DNA of 64,000 nucleotides from Reyranella sp. (GTDB lineage: Bacteria > Pseudomonadota > Alphaproteobacteria > Reyranellales > Reyranellaceae). Location: assembly GCF_004297405.1 (NCBI RefSeq), contig NZ_SCVC01000012.1:310001-374000 (forward strand). The letters are read 5' to 3'. The notes under the pieces were generated by a model. That model made no database searches and had not been told where the DNA came from. It saw only the letters and a program-made list of their open reading frames with translations. Below, in pieces: positions 26,818 through 34,818 of this stretch; position 1 is the stretch's first letter, and each line of letters starts with the position of its first letter. A program made the translations under genes and the position numbers.

Positions 26818-28017
26818 GACGCCGGCAGCCTTCAGCTCGTCGATGGCGGCGGCGTCGTAGCCGCAGAGATCGCGAAGGATCTCCTGAGTATGCTCGCCGA
26901 TGCGCGGCCCGCGGCGCGTGGCTCGCTCCGGTGTCCGGCCAAGCCGATAGCGCGGCCCTTCGACGATCGCGTCACCGACGATCGGATCGTCAATATGACA
27001 GTAGTGGGCATCGAGCAGGTCGGGGTCGTGCGCCAGATCGTTGGAGTTGGAGACGACATGCGCCGGCACGCCTGCCGACTGCAACGAACGCTCAAGCTCA
27101 TCAGCTTGCTGGGAAATGGTCCAGGCCGAGATTGCGTTTTCGAGCTCTTGTCGTCCCCGTAGGCGTCCGATGAGGGTATCGAACTTGGAATCGAGGAGGG
27201 GGCCACCGACGATCGTACGTAGGGCCTGCCAAGCGGCTTCGTCGGACCCATCCAGAGCGATCCAGCGATCCTGGCCGGCGCAGCGGAAGATGCCGTGTGG
27301 CACCCGCAGCGGCGAGCCGGCATGGCCGCGCCGCTCCATCACCGTGCCGTTCGCGGCGTACTGATACCAGGCCGGCGACAGAAACTGGATGCCGGCTTCT
27401 GCCTGGGCGACGTCGATGTGGCAGCCCTCGCCCGTCGCGCGGCGCCGATGCAGGGCGGCGAGGATGCTGGGCACGATGAAACGCGGTGCAATGGCGTCCG
27501 TCCACGGCCCGTAGGTCCCGCAGGGCGCATGCCCTGGCCAGCCGAGCAGCAGGCTGGCGCCCGACATCGACGCGCCCATCGTGCCGACGCCGCTGGTGCC
27601 GCGCGCATGAGGACCGGTCTGGCCGAGCAGGCTGGTCGACGCGACGATCAGGGCAGGGTTGCGCGCCTTCAGGACCGGGTAGGCGAGATCGAGATCGTCG
27701 AGCACGCCAGGGCTGAAGCTCTCGATCAGCACGTCGGCCCATTCGACCAGGCGCAGGATCGCCTCGCGGCCGCGCGAGTCCTTGATGTCGACCGTGAGAC
27801 TGCGCTTGCCGGCGTTCAGATTGTGATAGCTGATCGACCTTTCCAGTCCCGGCTTGCCGTCCTTGAACGGCCCCAGGGTGCGCAGCGGGTCGACCCTTCG
27901 CGAGCTTTCGAGTTTCACGACGTCGGCACCGAGGTCGGCGAGGTAGCGGCCGGTGACGGGCCCGACCATCACCCAGCCCATGTCGAGAACGCGTAGGCCG
28001 TCGAGTGGTCCCTTCAT
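26809..28017 (-). CDS. Family III CoA transferase (CaiB/BaiF type), 1
   Basis: A 402-residue CoA transferase, expected to move CoA between carboxylic acids in the cytoplasm. The family opening LDGLRVLDMGWVMVGPVTGR and GADVVKLESSRRVDPLR, the Gly-Lys-Arg-Ser core (NLNAGKRSLTVDIK) and the RRRATGEGCHIDVAQAEAG stretch are clear. ATG at 28017 begins MKGPLDGLRV; an in-frame extension to 28206 lies over the next gene and is rejected. It is last of the minus-strand set and follows the second transferase by 10 bases. The two transferases may act as a pair on one substrate. Confidence 0.9.
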   Translation of the reverse strand: MKGPLDGLRVLDMGWVMVGPVTGRYLADLGADVVKLESSRRVDPLRTLGPFKDGKPGLERSISYHNLNAGKRSLTVDIKDSRGREAILRLVEWADVLIESFSPGVLDDLDLAYPVLKARNPALIVASTSLLGQTGPHARGTSGVGTMGASMSGASLLLGWPGHAPCGTYGPWTDAIAPRFIVPSILAALHRRRATGEGCHIDVAQAEAGIQFLSPAWYQYAANGTVMERRGHAGSPLRVPHGIFRCAGQDRWIALDGSDEAAWQALRTIVGGPLLDSKFDTLIGRLRGRQELENAISAWTISQQADELERSLQSAGVPAHVVSNSNDLAHDPDLLDAHYCHIDDPIVGDAIVEGPRYRLGRTPERATRRGPRIGEHTQEILRDLCGYDAAAIDELKAAGVLV

Positions 28018-28027
28018 GGCAATGCCC

Positions 28028-29257
28028 TCAGATGATGCCGTGGACGAACAGCGCCTGCACTTCGGCAGACGACAGACCGAGGTCGGTCTTGAGAATCTCG
28101 GCGGTGTGCTGCGACAGCGTCGGGGCGGGGCGCCGCACATCGATCGTGTAGTTCGAGAACTGGGCGAAGCGTGCGGGATCGTCGACCGTGCAACCCTCGG
28201 CGCCAACGGTGACCGGCGACGACCACAAGCCGCGCTCGCGATACTGTGGCGACTGACCGATATCGCGCATGTCCATCAACGGGGCGGCCAGCAGGCCGCG
28301 TTTGCGCGCCTCGGCGCCGAATTCGTCTTTGGTGTGACGGAGGCACAGTGTCGCGATGGCATCGACGGTCGCGCGCATGTCTTCGGCGGTGAGGCTGCCC
28401 TTCTCGGCTTGCTGCGGTGCCGTCGACCAGTCGACGGCGCCCAGTCGCGCCTCGAGGCAGTTCTGTTCCACCGCCCACTGCATGAGGCGCTGGGTCAGGC
28501 GGCCGAACGCCTGTCCGAAGGCGAACGACACCAGCACGAAACCATCCTTGCAAGCGAAGATGCCGGGAAGCGCCACGCCCGCAAGCCGTTGGCGCGCCGG
28601 CGTACGCTGCAGCTCGGGATTGTTGGCCGGCACGACGATGGGCACGCTGAGCGCGCTCATCATGCCGGCAAGCCGGGCAGGCACCTCGATATCCTGGCCG
28701 AGCCCGTCGACGTCGCGCGCGGAGAGCGCTGCCAGGGAGGCGATGGCCGCTTCGGCGCCCGCCTCCATCATCGCTTGCGGTACGGGGTAGAACAGCGGCG
28801 GCCGTTCCGGCGTTCCGGTGATGCCGGGCACGCCTGTGGCCGCGGTGACGATGAGATCGGAGGCGAAATAGTCACGCTTTGGCCCGGTCGACAGGAACGG
28901 CGTGATGCGGCAACGCACGGTCGAGGTGGGGAAGGCGACATCGGCCCTCGGTGCCGTTGCCTTTCGGTCGGCCGTTTCCAGCACGAGCGCGGCCGATCTT
29001 CCGAGCTCCGCTAGAAGGGCACGGCCGTCTGCCTTGCCGAGGTCGAGCGTGATGCCGCGCTTGCCCCTATTGAGGGCATGCCAGGTCAGGCTGCGATCCA
29101 GACCGGGGGTATCATCGAGGAAAGGGTCGAGGCGGCGGCCTGCCGCCCCTCCGGGTGGTTCGACCACGATCACGTCGGCGCCGAGGTCGCCGAGGATGCG
29201 GCCGGCCATCATCGTTTCCGGCCCGGAGAGTTCGATCACCCGGATGTCGTGCAGCAT
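28028..29257 (-). CDS. Family III CoA transferase (CaiB/BaiF type), 2
   Basis: A 409-residue relative of the neighbouring transferase. It begins LHDIRVIELSGPETMMAGRI and has GADVIVVEPPGGAAGRR and NRGKRGITLDLGKADGR. The middle region is more divergent: where many family members have Asp in the catalytic segment, this protein reads VPQAMMEAGAEAA, so transferase activity is less certain than for its partner. It may be the structural partner of a two-subunit transferase, as known for some succinyl-CoA:aromatic-acid transferases. It lies 27 bases after the thiolase-like gene. Confidence 0.85.
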   Translation of the reverse strand: MLHDIRVIELSGPETMMAGRILGDLGADVIVVEPPGGAAGRRLDPFLDDTPGLDRSLTWHALNRGKRGITLDLGKADGRALLAELGRSAALVLETADRKATAPRADVAFPTSTVRCRITPFLSTGPKRDYFASDLIVTAATGVPGITGTPERPPLFYPVPQAMMEAGAEAAIASLAALSARDVDGLGQDIEVPARLAGMMSALSVPIVVPANNPELQRTPARQRLAGVALPGIFACKDGFVLVSFAFGQAFGRLTQRLMQWAVEQNCLEARLGAVDWSTAPQQAEKGSLTAEDMRATVDAIATLCLRHTKDEFGAEARKRGLLAAPLMDMRDIGQSPQYRERGLWSSPVTVGAEGCTVDDPARFAQFSNYTIDVRRPAPTLSQHTAEILKTDLGLSSAEVQALFVHGII

Positions 29258-29284
29258 GCTGGCCCCTTGCGTTCTCGTTTGCCG

Positions 29285-30430
29285 TTAGGGCCTTTGCAGG
29301 ACGTGCACGTAGCAGACCGCCCCCAGGCCGACCATGTGAGCGAGGCCGACCTTCGCGCCCTTGTGCTGGCGAGCGCCGGCTTCGCCGCGGAGCTGCATGG
29401 CGATCTCGCCGATCTGACCGACGCCGGTCGGGCCGATGGGATGGCCCATCGCGATCAGGCCGCCGGAAGGGCTGACGGCCATCTGCCCACCGATGTCGAA
29501 GGCGCCTTCCTTCAGGAGATGGATGGCCTGGCCGGGCTTGCAGACGCCCATCGCCTCGACATAGTGCAGCTCTTCGACCGTGAAGGCGTCGTGCAACTCC
29601 AGCACGTCGACGTTCGTGGGGGCGAGGCTCGCCTGCTTCAGTGCATCGGCGATCGTATCTTTGGTGATTGCCGCATCGGCCGCCGCATGGGCGCCGGCGC
29701 CTTCGCTGGATGCGGCGGATGCCGTGACACGGATGGCGCGGCCCGGATCGATGCCCAGACGCTTGATGGCGTCTTCGGAGGCGACGATCACTGCGGCAGC
29801 GCCTTCGCCGACGGGGCAGCATTGCAGGGCCGTGAGCGTGCCCGACACCGGCTTGCCGCCGAGGATCTCGTCGAGAGAGCGCTCCTGCTGACGATGGGCG
29901 TTGGGATTGAGGGCGCCGTTGCGATGGTTCTTCACCGCGACCAGGGCGACATCCTGTGGCTTCACGCCATGCTTGTGCGCGTATTCGTTGGTCAGCAGGG
30001 CGAAATGGGTGAAGGGCACGATGGCGTCGTCGGCCAGGTTGCCGATGCCTGTCTTCGTGAAAGCGCGCTGCACCACGCCCGGCTTGTCGACCCCAATGGC
30101 CAGCGACACGTCGGCGATCCCGGCGGCGACCTCGATGCAGGCATGCCGGAAAGCGGCAGAGCCGGACGCTGATGCGTTTTCGATATGCACGAGCGGGCGC
30201 CCGGTGGCGCCAAGGTGCTTCAGCATCGCGCGACCGGCTGCCATGCCGAGAAGGCCGGTGCCGATGTAGGAGGATTCGACGTCCGGCCAGGTAATTCCGG
30301 CGTCGGACAGGGCCTGGCGAATCGCTGGTAAGCCCAGCATGACGTAGGGCGTCTCGCTGAGGGGTTGATAGCGATGCCAGCCGATGCCGACGACATAGAC
30401 GGGACGAAGGTCCTTGAGAGTCTTGGCCAT
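29285..30430 (-). CDS. Thiolase-like protein (SCP2/Ltp type) lacking the catalytic Cys
   Basis: A 381-residue thiolase-fold protein of the SCP2-thiolase/lipid-transfer group. HDAFTVEELHYVEAMGVC (His region) and GHPIGPTGVGQIGE are conserved. At the position of the acylated Cys (normally N-A-C-A-S-G) it reads NASASG, with Ser87 encoded by TCA at 30170-30172. Ordinary thiolysis would not be expected. Ltp2-type proteins, which pair with DUF35 proteins as retro-aldol lyases in steroid side-chain removal, also lack this Cys (from memory). A DUF35 gene is directly upstream, supporting such a complex. The order is CoA-dependent beta-hydroxyacyl cleavage, not proven. Confidence 0.85.
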   Translation of the reverse strand: MAKTLKDLRPVYVVGIGWHRYQPLSETPYVMLGLPAIRQALSDAGITWPDVESSYIGTGLLGMAAGRAMLKHLGATGRPLVHIENASASGSAAFRHACIEVAAGIADVSLAIGVDKPGVVQRAFTKTGIGNLADDAIVPFTHFALLTNEYAHKHGVKPQDVALVAVKNHRNGALNPNAHRQQERSLDEILGGKPVSGTLTALQCCPVGEGAAAVIVASEDAIKRLGIDPGRAIRVTASAASSEGAGAHAAADAAITKDTIADALKQASLAPTNVDVLELHDAFTVEELHYVEAMGVCKPGQAIHLLKEGAFDIGGQMAVSPSGGLIAMGHPIGPTGVGQIGEIAMQLRGEAGARQHKGAKVGLAHMVGLGAVCYVHVLQRP

Positions 30431-30452
30431 GTTGATCTGGTCCTGCTGTTGA

Positions 30453-30896
30453 TCAGGAAGCTGTGGTGAAGCGGAGATCGACGATCGTCTGAGCGCCGCT
30501 GCCGACAGAGACCAGCTTGCTCACCATCCTTTGACCGGGCTTCAGCGCGCGCTCGTCGACATCGACCAGCAGCGTGCGCACGGTCGGCCCATCATCGAGC
30601 TTGATCGATCCGATCGTGAAAGGCGCCGTGTGCGGTTTGACGTCGGCTTTGGCAGGAGGCGTCCTGCCGGCATGGATGTGGACTGTTGCGGAGGCGATCA
30701 GCATGCCGCCGCCGCTGAGGGCTACTGGTTGGAGTGCGTCGCCCGTGCGGCCGCAGACCTCGCAACCATAGGTTTGCAGTGGGAAGAAGACATAGCCGCA
30801 CTGGCACTTGCCGCCTCTGAGGGACGGGTGATCCGGCAGGGTCGAAGTGCCTTCAGCGGCGTACAAGGCTGGTTTGAGGATCTCCGGCGTGCTCAT
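30453..30896 (-). CDS. DUF35 OB-fold/zinc-ribbon protein
   Basis: A 147-residue acyl-CoA-binding-type protein. A rubredoxin-like zinc ribbon near residues 30-47 has ligands C-x-C and C-x2-C (GKCQCG, GCEVCG), followed by the OB fold (PFTIGSIKLDDGPTVRTLLV). ATG at 30896 follows GGAGGA by 6 bases. DUF35 proteins work as partners of thiolase-like enzymes, here the gene 22 bases downstream. The operator at 30922-30941 is 25 bases upstream, so this is the first gene of a TetR-controlled operon running to 26809. Confidence 0.9.
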   Translation of the reverse strand: MSTPEILKPALYAAEGTSTLPDHPSLRGGKCQCGYVFFPLQTYGCEVCGRTGDALQPVALSGGGMLIASATVHIHAGRTPPAKADVKPHTAPFTIGSIKLDDGPTVRTLLVDVDERALKPGQRMVSKLVSVGSGAQTIVDLRFTTAS

Positions 30897-30921
30897 TCGA
30901 CTTCCTCCGATCCGATTTTGA

Positions 30922-30941
30922 CTTGCTAACCAATAAGCAAG
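30922..30941. promoter_or_regulatory. Putative TetR operator between DUF35 and tetR
   Basis: CTTGCTAACCAATAAGCAAG lies in the 119-base divergent region and matches the element at 21404-21422 outside the spacer. A candidate plus-strand -35 TTGACT begins at 30919 and overlaps it, with an A+T-rich -10 region (CATATA) on its right, as expected for repression. It could control both divergent operons and the tetR gene itself. Confidence 0.65.
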
Positions 30942-31015
30942 CATATAGTTTTCGATTCAGCAAGCTCAAACGACTGCGTGTTTGCGGCCGAGAGACGATC
31001 CTGGAGCTCGATGGA

Positions 31016-31693
31016 ATGCCCGGACCCAGCAATACGAAATCCAAGCAGGCAGTGCCCGGCACAGGGAAGGCCGAGCCGGAAGAAACAGCCGGATCTGGAC
31101 GCAGCCGCGCTGAGCGCCGCACCGAAGCAGAGCGCCGTCTGTTGGCGGCCGCGGTCACTCTGGTCTCCGATCGCGGGACCGAAGGAACGACCCTGGCAAA
31201 TGTCGGCGAGGCGGCAGGCTATAGTCGCGGTCTGCCGGGGCACTACTTCGGATCGAAGAGCGATCTGATTGCGGCGGTCGCCAGCCACATTGCCGATGGC
31301 TTCGCCAACCGGCTGGCTCAAACTTCGGCGAAGGATCCGGGTCTCGAGTCCCTGCTTCACTCGGTCAAATCGTACTTCGATGGCGCCCTGAGGACCCCGG
31401 CCGCGACCCGCGCGCTCCTGATTGCGCTTGCCGAGGCCCTCACCGAACCTCTTCTCGCGGAGCCGATGAAGCAGGTGACGGTCCGCTCGGTGGGACGTCT
31501 GCGCGCCATGATCAAGCAGGGAATCGAGCGTGGCGAGATCCGCGATGACATTGATCCCGCATCGCAGGCCGTTCTGATCCTCGGCACTTTGCGGGCGACG
31601 GTGGCGCAATGGTCGACCGACCAGGAGCGGGTCGAGCTTGCAGCCCTGCGGGACTCCTACGTTTCGTCATTGCAGCGGAGCCTTGCCGCATGA
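31016..31693 (+). CDS. TetR-family regulator of the catabolic island
   Basis: A 225-residue repressor. Residues 1-35 are a polar leader; the helix-turn-helix is GTTLANVGEAAGYSRGLPGHYF near residues 60-82, with FGSKSDLIAAV after it. ATG at 31016 has GGAG 9 bases upstream; a TTG at 30923 would put the operator inside the coding region and is rejected. Its stop overlaps the start of the acyl-CoA ligase gene (ATGA), so regulator and pathway are co-translated. It most likely binds the TTGCT..AGCAA element, with an acyl-CoA or the free acid as inducer. Confidence 0.88.
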   Translation: MPGPSNTKSKQAVPGTGKAEPEETAGSGRSRAERRTEAERRLLAAAVTLVSDRGTEGTTLANVGEAAGYSRGLPGHYFGSKSDLIAAVASHIADGFANRLAQTSAKDPGLESLLHSVKSYFDGALRTPAATRALLIALAEALTEPLLAEPMKQVTVRSVGRLRAMIKQGIERGEIRDDIDPASQAVLILGTLRATVAQWSTDQERVELAALRDSYVSSLQRSLAA

Positions 31694-33240
31694 CGACAGT
31701 AACGGCGGGAACGATCGAGCATTGGGCGCGTGAGAAGCCCGATGCCGTGGCTATCATCGAGGGCGATCGGTCCTTGACCTACGCCGCCTGGAATGAGGCG
31801 GCGGACCGCGTGGCGGCGGGATTGGAGCGACATGGCGTACGGCGTGGCGACATTGTCGTGTTGCGGACCCAGATCAGGCTTGATTGGGCTATTCTTTCGT
31901 CCGCACTCGCCAAGCTCGGCTGTTCGCTCCTGGCGTTGAACTGGCGGTTGACGGCGGCCGAAACCCAGTACGTGCTCGGTAATAGCGGCGCCACGGTATT
32001 CATCTGTGACGATCCGGATCCGACCCTTCTGAAGCCGGCATTCGAGGGAATGAACATCAAGCTTGCCGTGTCGATTGACACGCCGGCCGAAGGTTTCGTT
32101 TCGTTTCAGAGCTTGATCGACGAGCCACCGGTCCCCCGTTTCTCAGCCGGCGATCCGCCGCTTGTGATCTATACATCGGGAACGACCGGCCTGCCCAAAG
32201 GCGTGGTCATGAACACGCGTGAAGTCGCGAAGACGGATCGCAGGGCGGCGGAATATCTGCAGGACGTCGCCAGCAAGCGGCCGCAGCGTTCGGGCGATGT
32301 CGTGATGTTGACGCTGCCGATGCATCATGGCGCAGGTCCTGCGGCTCTGTGGGGCGCCCTTCGACTGGGCAATTGCATTGTCCTCCTGCGCCGTTTCGAT
32401 CCAGCGACGACGCTCAGTCTCGTCGACACGCACAAGGTGACGGTCTGGACAGGCGTGCCGACTATGTACAAGCGGATCGCTGCTCTTCCTCAGCAGGAGC
32501 TAAACAAGTACGACGTCTCGTCGTTGCGCGTGTTGGGAGTGGGTGCGGCCCCCGTTCCGCCGGCACTCAAGGACTGGATCGATAGTTATTTCGGCGCAGG
32601 CAAGCTCGGCGAAGGATATGGTGCGACCGAAACCGGCATGATCACTCATCTGGCGCCGGGCATGCATCGCTTGAAGCCGGGATCGAGTGGCTTGGCTCAC
32701 AAGCATGTCGACATCCGCATACGCGACGAGAATGGAGTCGATCTGCCCGCAGACTCAGTGGGCGAGATCTGGGTCCGTACGCCTGCCACCATCGCTCAGT
32801 ATCTGAATGGGAAGCCGCTGGACTCCGATACGTTGGACGGCGAAGGCTTTTTCCGCGTCGGCGATGTCGGTCGACTGGATGAAGAGGGTTATCTCTTCAT
32901 CACCGACCGCGCCAAGGACATGATTATCTCCGGCGGTGTGAATCTCTATCCCGCTGAAATCGAGGCCGGCCTGCTGCGTCATCCAGCCGTGCTGGACGTC
33001 GCCGTGATCGGCATTCCCGACGACGAGTTTGGCGAGCAGGTGAAGGCCTTCGTCGAGCTGAGACCCGGCGCCAGCGCTGCTCCGGAGGAGATCGTCGAAC
33101 ACGCCAAGCTGCATCTTGCTTCCTACAAGCGTCCGAAATCGGTCGAGATCGTCGCCGAGCTGCCGCGCAATACCATGGGCAAGCTGCTGAAGCGGGAATT
33201 GAGAGAGCCGTACTGGAGAGGAAGGGAACGACGCGTATGA
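31690..33240 (+). CDS. Acyl-CoA synthetase (AMP-forming)
   Basis: A 516-residue adenylate-forming ligase that activates a carboxylic acid to its CoA thioester. The P-loop YTSGTTGLPKG is near residue 160, GYGATETG near 313, the hinge region RVGDVGRLDEEGYLFITDR near 395 and the catalytic Lys in PRNTMGKLLKREL at the C terminus. ATG at 31690 overlaps the tetR stop (ATGA); upstream codons back to 31609 are inside tetR. It starts the degradative set that continues with SDR, hydratase and flavoprotein genes. Chain type (fatty, aromatic or alicyclic) cannot be told from sequence. Confidence 0.92.
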   Translation: MTTVTAGTIEHWAREKPDAVAIIEGDRSLTYAAWNEAADRVAAGLERHGVRRGDIVVLRTQIRLDWAILSSALAKLGCSLLALNWRLTAAETQYVLGNSGATVFICDDPDPTLLKPAFEGMNIKLAVSIDTPAEGFVSFQSLIDEPPVPRFSAGDPPLVIYTSGTTGLPKGVVMNTREVAKTDRRAAEYLQDVASKRPQRSGDVVMLTLPMHHGAGPAALWGALRLGNCIVLLRRFDPATTLSLVDTHKVTVWTGVPTMYKRIAALPQQELNKYDVSSLRVLGVGAAPVPPALKDWIDSYFGAGKLGEGYGATETGMITHLAPGMHRLKPGSSGLAHKHVDIRIRDENGVDLPADSVGEIWVRTPATIAQYLNGKPLDSDTLDGEGFFRVGDVGRLDEEGYLFITDRAKDMIISGGVNLYPAEIEAGLLRHPAVLDVAVIGIPDDEFGEQVKAFVELRPGASAAPEEIVEHAKLHLASYKRPKSVEIVAELPRNTMGKLLKRELREPYWRGRERRV

Positions 33241-34031
33241 GCGATATTCTGGATCTGGGCGGCCGAGTCGCCTTCGTGACGGGAGCGGGGCAGGGCGTAG
33301 GGCGGCAGATCGCGCTGCATCTGGCGGCTCACAATGCCGGTGGCGTCGCCGTGAACGACTTTGTGCTCGAGCGCGCCGAAAAGGTCGTCGAGGAGATTCA
33401 TGCTGCTGGCGGCAAGGCGCTGGCGGTGCAGGCCGATGTCACCAATCTGGAAAGCGTGAAAGCGGCTGTAGCCAAGACCGAAGAGAAGTTCGGCAAGGTG
33501 GGCGTCCTCGTCAACAATGCTGGCAATGCCGGAGCAACCCCGCATGCCGATACGCGCAAACCTTTCTGGGAGACCGGCCCGGACGCCTGGAACAGCTTTA
33601 TCGGCGTCAACTTCTACGGTGTGGTCAACTGCACGAGCGCGTGCATTCCAAGCATGATCGAGCGCGGCGCGGCAGGCCGTATCATCACCATCATCTCCGA
33701 GGCGAGCCGCTACGGCGACTCGGGCCTCGAGGTCTATGCCGGGGCCAAGGCGGGCGCTGCGGGGTTCATGCGCGCAACGGCGCGGACATTGGGGCGATAC
33801 CAAATCACCGCCAACTGCGTGGCGATCGCTGCAACGCTGACGCCCGCTATCGAGGCGCGTCTCAAGGCCGACCCGGAGCGATACAAGAAGATGATGAACA
33901 ACTACGTCATTCGGCGACCGGGCCAGCCCACCGATATTGCCAACATGGTTCTGTTCCTCGCATCCGACGCCAGCAGCTGGGTGACGGGGCAGACGTACGG
34001 CGTCAACGGCGGCTTCACGTTCGGTCTGTAA
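33237..34031 (+). CDS. Short-chain dehydrogenase, probable hydroxyacyl-CoA oxidation
   Basis: A 264-residue classical SDR with TGAGQGVG at residues 15-22, NNAGNAG near 95 and the catalytic YAGAK near 166. It overlaps the ligase gene by 4 bases (ATGA). In this setting a 3-hydroxyacyl-CoA dehydrogenase role is the simplest inference. Some residues after NNAG (TPHADTRKPFWETGPDAW) are typical of SDRs in steroid- and cycloalkanoate-type clusters. Confidence 0.88.
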   Translation: MSDILDLGGRVAFVTGAGQGVGRQIALHLAAHNAGGVAVNDFVLERAEKVVEEIHAAGGKALAVQADVTNLESVKAAVAKTEEKFGKVGVLVNNAGNAGATPHADTRKPFWETGPDAWNSFIGVNFYGVVNCTSACIPSMIERGAAGRIITIISEASRYGDSGLEVYAGAKAGAAGFMRATARTLGRYQITANCVAIAATLTPAIEARLKADPERYKKMMNNYVIRRPGQPTDIANMVLFLASDASSWVTGQTYGVNGGFTFGL

Positions 34032-34042
34032 AGGAGGAATGA

Positions 34043-34816
34043 ATGTCGGATCCCTCTCAGCGAGTATTGACCGAACGCCGTGGCCCCATCCTGGTCGTCA
34101 CGATCAATCGACCCGAAGCCAAGAACGCTTTCGATGACGAATCCTCGATCGCGATGTCGGCGGCGATGGACCTTCTCGACAACGAAGACGAGCTTTTCGT
34201 CGGCATCATCACCGGCGCCGGCGGCAACTTCTCGGCCGGCGCCGATCTCAAGGCGGTGGCCAAGGGCGGCCCGCGCGCCAAGATCGCACGTGGCGGCTTC
34301 GGCATCATGAAGCGGCCACCGCGCAAACCTGTCATTGCAGCAGTCGAAGGCTATGCCGTCGGCGGCGGCTTCGAGATGTGTCTGGCTTGCGACCTGATCG
34401 TGGCGGCACGCGATGCCAAGCTCGGACTGCCTGAAGTCCGGCATAATGTGGTGGCCATCGGAGGTGGCCTTTTCCGCCTGCCGCGGCGCATGCCTTATCA
34501 TCTGGCGATGGAGCTGGCGCTTACCGGTTCGTTCAAGGAGGCGGCCTTCTTTGAGCGCCATGGCGTCGTCAACCGGCTCGCCGAGCCGGGCAAGGCGCTG
34601 GAAGAGGCGATCAAGCTCGCCGAGACGTTGCTGGTGAATGGTCCGACAGCTTTGGCCGCGAGCAAGGAGATCGTCTTCCAATCGCTCAATTGGCAAGACG
34701 AGGAGGGCTGGGCGAAGCAGATGCCGATCGCGCAGCGGGCTCTCGACTCGGAAGACCGTCGAGAAGGGCTGAAAGCTTTCGCTGAAAAGCGGAAGCCGGT
34801 CTGGAAGGGCCGTTGA
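34043..34816 (+). CDS. Enoyl-CoA hydratase/isomerase (crotonase family)
   Basis: A 257-residue crotonase-fold enzyme. The oxyanion segments GAGGNFSAGADLKAV (near 62-76) and VEGYAVGGGFEMCLACDLIV (near 97-116) are clear, and GLPEVRHNVVAIGGGLFRLP follows. AAAGGAGG lies just upstream of the ATG at 34043. It would hydrate or isomerise an unsaturated acyl-CoA between the ligase and the dehydrogenase or lyase. The stop overlaps an in-frame TTG of the next gene. Confidence 0.9.
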   Translation: MSDPSQRVLTERRGPILVVTINRPEAKNAFDDESSIAMSAAMDLLDNEDELFVGIITGAGGNFSAGADLKAVAKGGPRAKIARGGFGIMKRPPRKPVIAAVEGYAVGGGFEMCLACDLIVAARDAKLGLPEVRHNVVAIGGGLFRLPRRMPYHLAMELALTGSFKEAAFFERHGVVNRLAEPGKALEEAIKLAETLLVNGPTALAASKEIVFQSLNWQDEEGWAKQMPIAQRALDSEDRREGLKAFAEKRKPVWKGR

Positions 34817-34818
34817 GC

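Noticed and set aside
27953..29014. 353-codon plus-strand frame over the CoA transferase genes
   Set aside because: Both CoA transferases have complete family motifs on the minus strand; no start signal is seen here.
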